The notes below the pieces were generated by a model that saw only the letters and a program-made list of their open reading frames with translations, had not been told where the DNA came from and searched no databases. From Xiphophorus maculatus (lineage: Eukaryota; Chordata; Actinopteri; Cyprinodontiformes; Poeciliidae), in NCBI RefSeq assembly GCF_002775205.1, contig NC_036450.1:13659479-13723478 (forward strand): a stretch of 64,000 nucleotides of DNA, in the 5' to 3' direction. Below, one piece after another: positions 11,264 to 30,720 of the stretch. Position 1 is the stretch's first letter, and every line of letters starts with the position of its first letter. The translations under genes and the position numbers were made by a program.

Positions 11264-11335
11264 TTTTTTCATCTTTGTTTTAATGCATTAACCTGACTTT
11301 GTTTTTTCATCTTTGTTTTAATGCATTAACCTGAC
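11264..11335. repeat. two identical 34-bp direct repeats
   Basis: The unit beginning TTTTTTCATCTTTGTTTTAA and ending TAACCTGAC occurs at 11264-11297 and again at 11302-11335 with no mismatch, separated by 4 bases. It is a recent local tandem duplication next to the palindromic cluster. Confidence 0.8.
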
Positions 11336-12522
11336 CCTACATAACAGGAGAAGACTTCAGACTTTGGTCGCTCAGTTTAGTGACCTCTAGTTTGACCCTG
11401 AACTGGCTTCAGTCTCAAGTTTCATTCCCACCAAGCCTGATGTTGAACACATGAACACATGTTGACATTAGCGAAGGGAACGTAAACATAACACACAAAA
11501 CATCTATTAGTAGATATTTTATTGATTTACTGTTTTGGTTTTGGAAAGTCGTTAATTAACAATTTTCTGTCTCTGCTGCTCATCTGCTCCATATATTTTT
11601 TGTGTTTTTCACAACATGTCAAATCTACTTTATCTGACTGGTCTGGACTAGAAAAATAATAGAACAGAATTATATTTATTGCCCATCACTGAAGAAATTA
11701 AGACGTTTCAGTAACAACAAGCAAATCTCAAAAATAAGACAAACAGTAAAGTCAAATGTACAATGTGATAAAAATGTGCAGTTATGTAAAATGACAGGCC
11801 AATCTTTCAAAAATGAATGTTAACAGATTTAAGTTACTCTTATTATGTGGTTTAAAGTTAGTATTGAGATACCAGAAGATTGTTTCAATTAAATTAATTA
11901 CTTAATTACCACATTTTCTCCTAATTTACATCTGTTGATTACATATATGTTTGTATTCCTGGCTTCATTTTTGTGTCCAATTCACCAAAGCAATTGCAAG
12001 TTGTCATGAAAGGTCTTAGTTTTTTCTGGTTTTTAGCAGTTTGTTGCTTATTATATATAAATTTACCTTTCCAATGAGTTTTATTTTAACCTCACACAAT
12101 ATGTTTCAACATGGATTTAGAGTATTTTGAGACATTGTGTATTCTATACAGTATATCAATTTACAAATATAATGAGCAACTTATGAATGCAAATGAAGGT
12201 ATTATGAAAATTATACTTATAAAATGTCATTTTGCTTGAAAGTACCACATTTAGAACTGTAGTTAGTGTTCATTTTTGCTCACTGTGCACTTCTATCACT
12301 GGAAGGTGACAACAGAATAAAATATAATAAATCTACTCGGCCTAATTGTAAATGGTTGTTTGGGAGATTTTTTTCTCTATTGCATATTTCGTGAACTGGC
12401 CCTGTAAAGCCAGCTGTATTTATTGACTTGGCCTTCTCTCTGTTCTCTGCTCTGTCTGTGTGTTAACTGGCAGCGGCTCACTTTTTTTTAAATCCCCTCT
12501 CAGCTGCATCTGTGCGCAAGCT

Positions 12523-12553
12523 GTCCCACATGAAGCCCAGCTTCATGTGGGAC
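12523..12553. repeat. perfect 14-bp inverted repeat with 3-base loop
   Basis: GTCCCACATGAAGC pairs without mismatch with GCTTCATGTGGGAC across the loop CCA. No promoter, tRNA-like or transposon-end context is evident. Confidence 0.75.
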
Positions 12554-13324
12554 TTTTTCCCCTCCACTCCATGAATCACCCCGAGCCAAATACCCAAATA
12601 TGTCTGTGCAGTCAGACACAAAAAACATGCCAGCAAAAGGTGACCAAATAGACACAAAGGAAAAGAAGTTACACAAAGCATTTACGGAATATTAAAGTTT
12701 ACCATCAGTTTCTTTTATAGGTAATTATCAGCTCTGGATGTAAAAGTATCCAGAAGTTTCAATAGCTGCTCGAGTCTGGAAGCGTCCTGATGCTGTCATG
12801 TCTCCTGACTTCAGAGAGCATCATGCACAGGAGCTGCATGATGCTCTCTGCTCTTTCCAAACTAAGAAGAAAACGTTCTAATGTGTTTCCATTTCACTCA
12901 CCATTCAGGGTGGAAGAAGTTTCTCAGCTTGAAATCCCCTCTGGTGGAAGGGTGACTGAAACCAGTTTGCAAGAAGCAAAGTGAGAGGGAGAGCAGGGCA
13001 CATGTGACTGATTGGGGAACCGTGCAACCGCTGCAGGTTTCAGGTTTCAGTGCGGAGGTTTGTCTGGATAGCGCAGGAGAGATGTCATTAACCATGAGTA
13101 CAGATCCCTCCTTCTGGCTCTGCTCTGTTCTCCTCCCCCCTCCTCCAGTTTCCCCGACAGTGTCTGGGTTCTCCAGGCCTGCGCACAGATTGTTCTTGTT
13201 AGGTATGAGTTTATAAAGTGCTGTGGGGGCAGGGACCGCCTCTCTGCTCTTTGTGTGGCTAACTGGACATGGAAGGTATTTAAACCTCTTTAACCATTTA
13301 GACATTTTGTCTTTTTAAAATCCA

Positions 13325-13975
13325 AAGAAATCCTGTGTGTTTTATTGGGGTTTTATGCTGTCGATCAATTCAAAATCAAGCAGAGTGAATGAAATGAATA
13401 AAGTACATTGAAATTTTCTTTACACAGAGAAATCCAAAAAGTTCATAAAGCAATTGTTTTTAGCCCATTTTTCCTGATGCTACAAAATAAAATCCAGTGT
13501 AACCAACTTCACTCTAAAAAAAAAAATCTCTTCAAAGAAACGCATCATGCTGCAAAGATTTCCTTCACGAAGCGACTGAAAATCTGCTCAATAAGGATGG
13601 AGCTAAATACAGAAAGAAAAGCTGCAAAAGACTTTGTCAGAGGTTGACCCTAAACATGCAGCCCAAGCTCCAATCTAAAGGTTTAGATTAAAGCACATTC
13701 ATGTGTTAGAAGGGCCCAGTCAAAGTCCAGGAGCAGATCCAATTAAGAATCGGAAGCAAAATGATTTTCACAGATGCTTTATTCACTCTGACCAAAGACA
13801 GAGGTTGATAATTTTAGTATGTAGATCTGCCCTAAAAAATCTACAGCTCACCATTTTGTACTGTTGCACGTGGGTCTATCACTTAAAATGTCACAAAAAC
13901 ACATTGGAATCTTTCGGCTGCAATGCGACAAAATGGGAAAAGGTTTAAGAGAAATGAAAACTTTTGCAGGACCCT
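13325..13975 (+). mobile_element. Tc1/mariner-like transposon remnant
   Basis: The plus strand carries a decayed transposase C-terminal half. A DPKHAAQAP-like piece (about 13647-13672) is followed by HIHVLEGPSQSP and then DPIKN (about 13697-13755), corresponding to the catalytic DP..H and WPSQSPDLNPIEN blocks of fish Tc1-like transposases. The right end finishes with a CGACAAAATG...GAAAACTTTTGCA tail typical of such elements. Stops and indels are frequent. Confidence 0.6.
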
Positions 13976-15187
13976 ACAAATAAGTGACTGAATTAGCAAA
14001 AAACCATTAGCTCCGACACTTTATGCAGCGAGATGACCCGATTTGGCAGCCTGTCATGTTGAAGTGATGCCAATGAGTAGCAGCAGACCACCTGGGGTTA
14101 AATAAAGTAGTCAGAGGGCAGCTTGAGTGATTGACCTCCTTAATGCAGGAAGAGGTTAATGTTTCCTGTGGAGAGAAAAAAACTTCAACAACCAGAGAAA
14201 AGGCAGGGAGGAGAGACTATTGCAAACAATGAAGCGTTTTTCATCCACAAGCAAACAATTCAATGCACACGCCGAGTGTGTGACCAGTTTAGGACGGGAG
14301 TGAGATTTTCTCTTTACTACTCTGCTTTGTCTGTAACCGAAGACAATCCTGGCTTTATATGGTCAAGAGGAGCATCAGATGACGTCCGGCGTCAGAAAGG
14401 TTTGCGTCGGTCTCAACTTTGTTGATAGTTGCTGCTGCCTGCTTCACATATTTGATGGGACACAAAGGGGGGGAAAGGGGACATTGTGAGGCTAATAAGC
14501 ATTCAGAGAACTGTTATTGTTTCACAAGAAGGGAAGTGAATGTGAAATTAAAATCCAGTGTAGGAAGCAAAAGGTTGTCTGTGGAGCCTTTTGTGAATAA
14601 GGGAACTGAATGAGTTTAGAGAAGATTCAGTTTTATTGTGACTCTGCCCTTTACAGAGCCATAAAGAGAAGTTACAAAAGAAGTACCAAAACTACACATT
14701 TAATGATGAAAGACACCGTTTCCTTCAGCAAATGTACACAGTAAATGTATCAGTATTAATCTATTTACTCAGCTCAGCTGCAGAGAAGAGGGAGTTAGAG
14801 TTTGGTGAATTTGACCAATTCTCATTTACCTTCCTAAAGAGATTTCTGATTTTTCCCATTTTAAACAATACACAGATTGTGTTTAGCATTAGACAAGAAA
14901 ACAAATATAAAGTCTAAATTCATGATGCAAAATTGTGATTTTTGATTTTGTGCATAAAAAGGTCAAAATGACTTTGATTCATCCTCAATTTCCTGCTGTC
15001 ACAACTTCAATAGTACGAATCTCTATTCTCACATTTCTCATCAATTACAGATTAATCTTTGAGGAAAGCACATGTATCAAAATAGCATCCTTATTTACCA
15101 GTCTGAGTGGACTGGGCTTTTTATAAGAGTATCGTTAAGAGTGAACAAAACAAAATGGAGACAACAAAACATAAAACATTCTGCAGA

Positions 15188-15191
<4 letters not shown>
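13976..15191. other. gene-free stretch
   Basis: No recognisable exon or repeat family. The open frames of 60-88 codons have no family signature and no supporting splice sites. Confidence 0.35.

Positions 15192-15219
<28 letters not shown>
15192..15219. repeat. (AT)14 microsatellite
   Basis: An uninterrupted run of AT dinucleotides. Confidence 0.95.
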
Positions 15220-15223
<4 letters not shown>

Positions 15224-15419
15224 TTTTAAGTCTGCAATTTCCAAGAAATAAACAACTAAAACTTAGCTTGGGCCCCTTCACTGTCAACCATACCAGCACT
15301 CTCTACACTTTTTTATGCTTTCTTCCAAAAAACTTATGCAAAGATTTTTCTCAAAGCTGCCAAAATAAATAAATAAGAAATCCTGCAGCCCTACCAGGAA
15401 AAAGCCACTTTCAGCAGAA

Positions 15420-16830
15420 TACTATATAGTGAATAATAAGTATACACACCCAGGTTAAAATATGACGCATACAACTTACACCAAGATTAATAATTTTACA
15501 ACTTGTCATCAAATATTTTCTCTGTGCAAATTAGCTAAAACAACAAACATATTTTTAAAATGTGGATGAATAATAAATCAAATAATGTGGTTTCATGGGT
15601 GCGTACACTCTGTTGTCATACACTCATTGGAGTTAAAATTGGAGTTAAGGTTCCTCTGATGAACTCCAAATAAAGTAAAACTCTTATAGTAAGCATTTCC
15701 TAACATTTTCTTCATCACATCTCAGTGAAAGGAATGGTTTGCAGAAACCTTAATAGAGCATCAGAGGGATCACAGTGTCAAAAAGGTGTCAGTCAGGATA
15801 AGGCACAAACTTTCTCCAAAGTGTTAGAAACACAGCGGAGCATAGAGAAGATGCATCAAAAGTTATGACAAAAATAAGAAAACTGATCCAGATTCTGGGT
15901 GGTACTGGCTGTAGAGCACATGTCTGGGAACTGGGACAAGGTGGCAGAATGGTGGCTCAAATTCAACAAAAATACTTTGGGAAACCTTTTGTGGTCTGAT
16001 GGGAACCAATATCAAAGTTTTTGACCATAATGCCAAAACTTACAAGTTAGCAAAAGGACATGAAACCCACAGTGAAGCATGAGGGACGGAGCATCATGTT
16101 TGGTGTTGTTTCTCTTCAGTTGGACTTGGGGCATTAGTCAAAATGGAAAAAATTCTGAAAAAATTATTTCCAAATACCAGTGAATGTTTTATTTTTAGCA
16201 GAAAACTTCAAGTTTCTGCTAAAACATTGAGGAAGAAAAGAAACTTTTGGACAACGACTCAAATTTTGGATTTGCTTTGTGCTGGGAAGTCGGATTTTTC
16301 AGGTTTGTAGTTGAAAACAAAATCTAATATAAAGGACTAGGAAATACAGAACTCAGTGAGGAACTTTTAGTTTGTGTTTCAACACGACTGAGTGCATTTA
16401 GACTGTGGTGAAAATTGCTAGTATTAGCTATCGCCATTTCAGATATTTGTCCCTGGTTTAAGGAACGACGCATAATGCTGTAATATATCTACTTGTTACC
16501 ATGTCCCTTTTGTGTTATAAGGCATGAATTGCAGAGATATATTTTGTTATCAGCTATAAGTAGAAGTTAGCAACTAAACAGGTAACAAATCCCAAAACTA
16601 GCAAAACTGACCAGCAGGGAAAGGAAAACATTATTCAGATGCAGAGATGCAGAACTCAGGTGGGGGAATCTGTTAAAACTACGAGTGGTGCACATAAAAA
16701 ATACTGTTTTTTATGAAAATGATCACTATTCAAAATGGAAGGATGCCTTTACTGGAAGAAGAATAAAGTTTTGAATGGGTCCAGTCAGTGCTCAGACCTG
16801 AATCAGATTGGATAACATGCAACCACATTA
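15420..16830 (+). mobile_element. highly decayed Tc1-like transposon region
   Basis: The blocks at 15990-16130 follow the order seen in the middle of fish Tc1-like transposases: TGGTCTGATGG, then TTTTTGACCATAATGCC, then CCCACAGTGAAGCATGAGGG, then ATCATGTTTGGTGTTGTTTCTCTTCAG. These correspond to WSDE..F, FGHN and the TVKHGGGS(I)M.WG motif. No frame is intact, and the limits are estimates. Recognition is from motif order only. Confidence 0.45.
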
Positions 16831-17478
16831 TTTTAGTTTGTAAATCCACCTCTCTAAGCTCGTTAAAATATTTCAGATTTTTTAATTAAGTAAGGTTTTG
16901 AATTAACTGGAAGTAACATTGGTTACAAAAAAACCTGTCATGTCAATAGGTGTGTTGACTTTTTATATGCCATGCATGTGACATAAAAAAAAACACAATT
17001 ATTGCAGTTCACAAAGTGTGCTTTTACACACAGATAAACGGTAAAATCTATTCAATAAAGTTCGATTTTAAACTGTCAAGTCTTAAGTTTACAAAAAACT
17101 GAGCAGTTTCTGTGAAGAAGACATCTTTCTTGACAAAGCGAAGGCTTTCTGTCTCTTGTTGCAAAGTGAAATCCCACAAGAGTTTTTGGTCCGGATGTTT
17201 GAAAGAAAAAAAAAAAGAGAGAGCAGCTTTGATCGTTCTCTGCATCCTGGTTTCAATTCTCCCATGAGGGGGGAGAACATGTGTAAAGTTATGCAAAAAT
17301 GACAAGTTTTGCTCAAAGTCAACATCCTTCTGCTCAAATGTCAAATGTTGGTGATCCAGCTTTGATCATTAAGTGGTAAGTGTTTGTGGTTTTTGTGTCT
17401 ACCACATAAACTGACTCAATTTCTGCATCACTGATCCAAGGCAGATCCATTCCGTCTCACAAGGCTACACCAAACCAG

Positions 17479-18981
17479 CTAAACATAGCGGTCATTTTCT
17501 GGCAGGAAGCTGCTGAGAGTGAGATTATCCCCACCTTCCTCATCGCTGTCTCCTCCCACAGGGTACACCAGGACTCCGTTGCTCACCGGATTGCGCTGCC
17601 TTGTGTAGGTGTGACTCCTATCAGGCAGCAAAGAGGAGATGCACATCATCTCCGTGTCCTGCTGAGGTTTCCTAACTTTGTATTTTCTTGCTGACAATTT
17701 GATGCAAAGGACAATGGTGGAAATTACAAAGATGGTGGCCACCAAGGCCAAGACGGCGACAACTATGAGGCACTGCTTCACCACGCCCTTGGTGGAGCAG
17801 GGCAGAACCTCGCTGCTTGACGAGTCCTTTGACGGTTCGCAGGGAGCTTTTGTAGTCGATGGAGTGGAGCGTGTTGTTGACCCAATGATGTGAGGAATAA
17901 AAGCTCCAGCTGGGCTGGACGAGTTGGCGGTGGTGTTGGAATAATCTGTTGAAGTGGAAACTGGTTCAGGTGAAGTAGAGTTGAAGTTAGTGGTGGCGGA
18001 AACAGAAGAGGATTTTGATGAGAGCTCTGTGCTGGTGGACTTAATGGTTCCTGACGTAGGAACTGAAGTTGTGGGACCACCGGAGGTGGAAGTGCTTTGA
18101 GTAGAGTTATCCGAAGAGGTGGTGGAAGGTACCTCTGATCTGAATCCAGTAATGGATGTTGAGTTTTGAGTAGAAACAAATGAGGCTGAAGTCGTTGCAG
18201 AATGTGTTACAGGAGCAGTCGTGTTAGTAAAACTGGAGGCAGATGTGTGGAGGAGATGATCTGTTGTCTGATTTACTGCTTCTGCTGTTGTTGAACGGTT
18301 GTACAACGGTTGCACTTCACTCGTAGCTGTTGTCATGGCAGTGGACGGATGTAGTCCACTTCCAGTTGATGTGACTTCTGTAACAGTGTGTGCATGGCCT
18401 GTGGTCTTTGACGAGGAAATTTGTTCTTTACTTGTAGCAGTGAAGATGGCAGTGGAAGATTTAACTCCACCGCTTGCTGTGGTCACTGGAGCAGACGTTT
18501 CTTCTTCTCTGCTAGCTGTGATTGGTTGACTGACAGACAGAGGTTTGCTTGTACTTGACGTCAGCCCTGCAGTGAAGGTTTGTGCAGTTGCAGTTGCCGT
18601 CTTTACATAATCTACAACCTTAGTCGTCACCTTTTCTGTGGGGGTGAGAGGTTTGGAATGGCTGACTGCTTCTTCAGCAGTAGTCAAACCAAGCTGTCTG
18701 CTCTCACTTTTACTTGTGTTTATGTCACCGTTCTTATGGTCCGCTGTGGGTGACGCTGCCTCCGTCGCATGAGCAGCAGCATCTGTAGGTTTTGCTGGAT
18801 GCAGGGTTGCAGGCTGCAACGTGTTTGCATATGCAGTGATTCGCTGGTTGGCTGTGATGTCTGGTGGAACAGTGACGTTCGTGCCGCTGTTTTCTGGTGC
18901 TGAACTCGTCACCGACTCCACAGGAAACAACACACACACTCCCCACAGCAGCACAGCACGTATCTTCATGCTGGAGGGCAT
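17479..18981 (-). CDS. selplg: P-selectin glycoprotein ligand 1 (PSGL-1)
   Basis: Mucin-like leukocyte adhesion ligand for selectins: 500 residues in one coding exon. A signal peptide (about residues 1-25) precedes a roughly 375-residue Ser/Thr/Pro-rich ectodomain with several N-glycosylation sequons. A membrane segment lies at about 403-427 and a 72-residue tail follows. The tail is diagnostic: TEMMCISSLLPD and GGDNLTLSSFLPEN match the two conserved PSGL-1 tail blocks, which are linked to ERM/signalling partners. A splice acceptor (exon from 18999) lies 18 bases before the start codon, matching the family layout of a non-coding first exon plus one coding exon. Two cysteines (APCEPS and LPCSTK) lie just outside the membrane, where the mammalian dimerising cysteine is found. 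Unlike mammals, the N-terminus shows no acidic multi-tyrosine sulfation motif. The regular decamer array of mammalian PSGL-1 is also not evident. Conserved position between tmem119 and coro1c supports the call. Confidence 0.9.
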   Translation of the reverse strand: MPSSMKIRAVLLWGVCVLFPVESVTSSAPENSGTNVTVPPDITANQRITAYANTLQPATLHPAKPTDAAAHATEAASPTADHKNGDINTSKSESRQLGLTTAEEAVSHSKPLTPTEKVTTKVVDYVKTATATAQTFTAGLTSSTSKPLSVSQPITASREEETSAPVTTASGGVKSSTAIFTATSKEQISSSKTTGHAHTVTEVTSTGSGLHPSTAMTTATSEVQPLYNRSTTAEAVNQTTDHLLHTSASSFTNTTAPVTHSATTSASFVSTQNSTSITGFRSEVPSTTSSDNSTQSTSTSGGPTTSVPTSGTIKSTSTELSSKSSSVSATTNFNSTSPEPVSTSTDYSNTTANSSSPAGAFIPHIIGSTTRSTPSTTKAPCEPSKDSSSSEVLPCSTKGVVKQCLIVVAVLALVATIFVISTIVLCIKLSARKYKVRKPQQDTEMMCISSLLPDRSHTYTRQRNPVSNGVLVYPVGGDSDEEGGDNLTLSSFLPENDRYV

Positions 18982-19129
18982 GGTTGTTAAATATGAGATC
19001 TGAAATCACAGAAAAAATCATTTTGAAAACACTGCCTGTATTAAAGAGACTTAAAGTGACAGTGAGGAATTTGTACGTGTCATGAGATGCGGTGGTGAAG
19101 GTGGTGAGGCAGACACAGTAGACCCAGGA

Positions 19130-19440
19130 TGTGATAAATAAATGATTTTAATGATGAATGTCCAGAATAAGTCCACAAAACCCGGCAGCACGACTGAGCG
19201 GAAACCAGGGCTCATCGTCGGTAGCAAACAGGCTAATTGAAGGGACAGCAAAAGAGACTGGTGCATACGACACTGAACTGACAAGGACCCGACGAGGAAC
19301 AAGGAACACAGGTGGAGTTAAATACACAGAACGAGACACATCTGGGAACAATCAAGGGGAGGACAGGACAACACGAAGGCTCGGGGACACAGAAAACTCT
19401 AAATAAATACACAGAAAACACAGAACATGACAGTACGCTT
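19130..19440. repeat. probable interspersed repeat upstream of selplg (unclassified)
   Basis: The stretch is compositionally distinct, rich in GACAGG/AACACAGG-like words, and resembles dispersed teleost repeat sequence. I see no terminal repeats or coding capacity, so the family is not assigned. Confidence 0.3.
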
Positions 19441-19689
19441 TTCTTGAATATATATATATATACTGTATATATAGCACTAACATGTGGACATGTCCTATTT
19501 ACAAACAGAGTAACAAATATTTTTGTCGCTGTGGTCAACGTCTTGCAACAACTCTGGCTTTGTAGATCGAGAATGTTGGTATCAAGAATAGACAGCAGAT
19601 TTTCAGTTTCTTATTTTTTAGTCCCAAACTTTGTCTAGCTTCCACCTCGCTGGTTTGAAAAGAGGCTGGGGAAGTTGGAGGTGGTCTTG

Positions 19690-20330
19690 CTTCAACATTA
19701 CTCAATTAAGTTTGTCAATAAAGCAGAATAGACCCTCAGCATGAAGCTGCCACTACCATGCTTGACAGCTGGTACAGTTTTCAACGTTGAAACTCTCTGC
19801 CTGACTTGTCCAAACATTCCTCTTGTAATATGACTAGAAAGCTCAATGTTTGGTTCTTTTCACCATGAAACTTTTCACCAGTATGCATTTTTCTTGTCTT
19901 CATTGTAGGTGAAAATTTCCATCCAGTTTTTTCTTTGAAGCATCGACTTATTTCTTGGTCTGTGTTCTCTCAGCCCATGTTGCTGTGGACAGGGACGCTA
20001 CAGCATCCTCCATATACTAATAGCTTTGAGACTCATTAACTGCATAATTAGCCCTGATGATTTCCACCGATTACCTTTAATCTGAGTCTCATAGTTTGGG
20101 TCAGATGGCTGAAATCTGGACATAATTGGGTATCCTAACAAGAAAAATTAGCTCAAATCGAGTCTTTGCATTTACATAGACCTCAGCAGTATTTAATAAA
20201 AAAAGAGATGAACCAATATAAATGAAGTTTACAAATTCTGAGTGGCTAAATAACCAGACAGGATGACGCTGAGACCTAGTTCAAGGCTTCAGAAAGTGTT
20301 TATCCTCTAAAAATTGCAAAAATGTATATG
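19690..20330 (-). mobile_element. probable Tc1-like remnant
   Basis: CAGCATGAAGCTGCCACTACCATGCTTGACAG (19738-19769) is the reverse complement of the TVKHGGGS-coding block of Tc1-like transposases. Weaker similarity in expected order follows to about 20330. No frame is intact. Confidence 0.4.
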
Positions 20331-22640
20331 TAATCATACACATTGCAATAAAAACAGCTCAAATACATCCTTAACCCCCCAAAAATTAATATATTCACGC
20401 ACATGATGAGTGTATAAACTTCCCACTTCAATAATGACAATGTGTCATTTGTATGCCAGTAACGTCTTACTTATAATGAAACAGTCATGTTCCTTCACCA
20501 CACCCTTTGCTTCATTCTCACCAGAAAAAACACTAAAAACTTCAGCAAATATTGGTATTTTGAAACACTCAAACTGCGTTATTTGCTTTTAAAGAACTGC
20601 CACTGTGTCACAGTGGCAGTTAAAAAAAAGATGAAGTTGAGGAACATGTCATAACATTTTACTAACAAACTCCGTTACATGCAGGTAAAATAGGTGTTTA
20701 AATCTGTCTTAAGAAGTGTTTTCAGAATCACCTGCTCATGTCTTACCTCGGTATTGGACGAATTTGATGTTAGATCCAATGAAAATGTTCACCTCAGCTC
20801 ATTTCAGGCTCTCTTTGCGCACATCCTCGTTGCACTGATATGGCAACTGTTGCTCTGCTTGATGACAGAAACAGGAAATGAAGAAAAAAGAAACATGACG
20901 GTATATCACATTTTTAGACGACTTAGATATGAGGATACACTTCCTTTTGAAATCCATATCTTTATGCATTCACTAAAAGGAGCAAATGCAGTTTTAAAGA
21001 GATAATGACAATTTCATTTAACCTCACCATCAATATTAATTTGTATTTATTGAGATAGGATGAGATTCACCTGACAGATGTAAGGCAGAGCAGAGCTCAG
21101 ATTCGTTGTTGCGGAGCGTCCTTAGCATGTCTAGAATACTGGCTTGTTTAAAATAGCAGGAAGTGCCCAGTTCTGTAAAACACTCAGATGCTTGTCGCAT
21201 GTCAGCCGTTGATCACATTTCTGCCTCACATTTAAAGCTGCAGGTCATGTGGGAGAAAAGCTCTAAATGAGAGATTTCAAGGGACTGAGATGTAACCACA
21301 GGGACTGAAGATCAGTCATATGAGGACGCCATTGTTTTCTTAGTATGTGTGTTTTTGTTTTCCAAAACAAAACCGTGGAATCAAATGAAACTCCCTTTTA
21401 TCAGTCAGAAATCTTCATGCTGAGATAACGTTGTGGTCAGATGACTGATGACAGTGGCCAAACTGTAAAAGACTGGTGCATAATTTCATGCTTGGCCTTC
21501 TACATTAGACATCCGGGTGGAAACAGACTCGTCCATCTAATGTGGAAACCATAACTGTCACTTCCTGTACTGAGTCACACTGGCATGTGGTTTTGCACAA
21601 CGTTCAAGTCACATATACACTCAGCCTGTTTTTGTTTAAGGGTTACCAAGCAGAAGTGACAAAAAGATATGTATGCAATGGAAAGGCCGGGAATAAACGT
21701 TGCGTCCAGGCCTGTTTATGTATTAGTAAATAAATAGACAGATGCAACGTCTTCCTGTGTTTTACTACTTGTCCTTTTCTTGCTTCTTCCTCCTGCGTTG
21801 ACCCACCTGAATCTAAATAGCAGAAGTTCTCCCTTTACACACTTTTTGGCTTTTAGATATGGGCTTTTTCGGTACACTCAAGCTCTGTTAATTGCTAGCA
21901 GAGGAAAAGAAAAGTATAACCGAGTGCACATGAAACCATATATTCTTTTCTTACTGGCCAACATCGAATCTGACTAAACTTTTTCTGTCCTAGGTCTGTT
22001 AGTGTTACGAAAATCCTTCCTATTTGCTACATGCCACAATAATGAGAGAAACAGTTTATAGACAGTTATTATCTAGCAATGAGGTTAAAACAGAGGTCCA
22101 GCACATTTGGTCAGCTGGTTTTACTATTGTATGTGCTGTACAATGGCTGCTGGAAGTTTTTTGTTGTTGACTTGCTATCCAGAAACTTCTTGTTGCCTTC
22201 TTGTTGGCTGTGTAGGAGGCTCTACTTCTGCTTTTCAAACATGTATGATTGTATAACTGCACATGGTTGCAGCCATTTTCACATGCGAGTGTAAACGAGT
22301 CGGGTGGGCGTGGCCAGCAGCTTATTTGGATTTAAAGTGACATGACGCATTACAAAATCTCATTCTGAAAGGAGTTCAAAAAAGGCACAACTGACCAGAC
22401 TGAAATTACATCATCTGAGAATGAATTTGTGCAGGAAATACACCGTAGACCTATCCTAACCTGTTCAAGGAAGCATAATAGTACATTTTACAATAGTTTT
22501 TATACTGTCACTGGTGTGAATAGTTGAAATGTGTCAGATTTTTCAGATTACAAATGCTTATCTGATAACAGAAGTGAAATAGAGGAAATGCAAAATTGTT
22601 GACAGATCAGATGGTATTAAATAAAGAGGAAAAGAAGCAG
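20331..22640. other. intergenic region between selplg and the coro1c 3' end
   Basis: No recognisable exon, RNA gene or transposon terminus. A CACTGTGTCACAGTGGCAG stem-like sequence at about 20600-20620 is the only local structure noted. Confidence 0.4.
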
Positions 22641-22659
22641 GGCTTTAATGTGTAAAATT

Positions 22660-22665
22660 TTTATT
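22660..22665 (-). terminator. candidate poly(A) signal of coro1c
   Basis: AATAAA on the minus strand about 805 bases past the coro1c stop codon. The interval 22666-23469 is then the 3' UTR, and it is less AT-rich than the flanks. Confidence 0.45.
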
Positions 22666-23469
22666 ATGTGCACAGAACTGTCTGTCAGAGGTTCAGTAAA
22701 ACACGGGCTGTGAGTGGTCCCTTCCCAATACCAATACGCACCGGAGAGGGCAACTTTCGTCTGACCCTTAACAGTGACAAGAGGCACCACAACATTTTCA
22801 CAACATTTACAGCAGGAAGATGTTACACCCACCCACCCTCCACCTCCATGTTCGGACCCCAATGGTAGATTTAAAAGCCCCAGAAGAACCGGAGAGAACT
22901 GTGGTAGGATCTCTTCCATATTCATATTCTGACTGATGCCAACGAGCAAACTGCGGGGAAGAAAACAGTCCGACAGCATTTGTTTTAAAAATAATCCAGC
23001 TTTGACTTGTACTGTTCTACCAGGTTGTGACTGGAATGTACAACAGGAGGAGAAAAGAAAACAACAACATAAAAGCAGTGCATGAAACGGCACACAAATC
23101 ATATTTGGCAACACAATAAGAACAATGGAAATACTGATGCTACAGTTGTTGAGCAGTAAGTACAACCTTCACGTGAGAATGCTTCACCACATCTTAAAAA
23201 ATAAAAACAGTTAAGACTTTCTTTAACAAAAATGTCTTTTCTTCGGATGCGAACATGAGCTTTGAAAGTTTTTTCCTCTCCTCTGTGAGGGGGTCAGGGC
23301 AGAGTGTGAAACGGGAGGACCGATGAGCGAAAATAAAAGTTCGTCTTGGAATGTGGGCTTGGTTTCAACGGAATGGGACGGAAACCAAGCTCGGTGAAGC
23401 CGAATCTTTAAAAACTGGCCGTAGCTGACTCCGAAAGAAAACAGCAATCCTGGCAAGGGTCTCTGCGTC

Positions 23470-30720
<7,251 letters not shown>

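Larger units (their letters stand above)
9560..13310. other. intergenic region upstream of tmem119
   Basis: No coding gene is recognised. The region includes a poly-C run (10403-10412), AT-rich repeats at 11160-11335 and a perfect hairpin at 12523-12553. At 13210-13270 there is a TATAAAG box followed about 55 bases later by ATGGAAG|GTATTT, which could be a small first exon on the plus strand; no continuing exon could be found. Confidence 0.4.

Noticed and set aside
12898-13305. 135-codon minus-strand frame
   Set aside because: No family motif, no splice support and no sensible composition; more likely chance.
17678-18529. Several open frames on both strands overlapping selplg
   Set aside because: Shadows of the Ser/Thr-rich mucin coding sequence.
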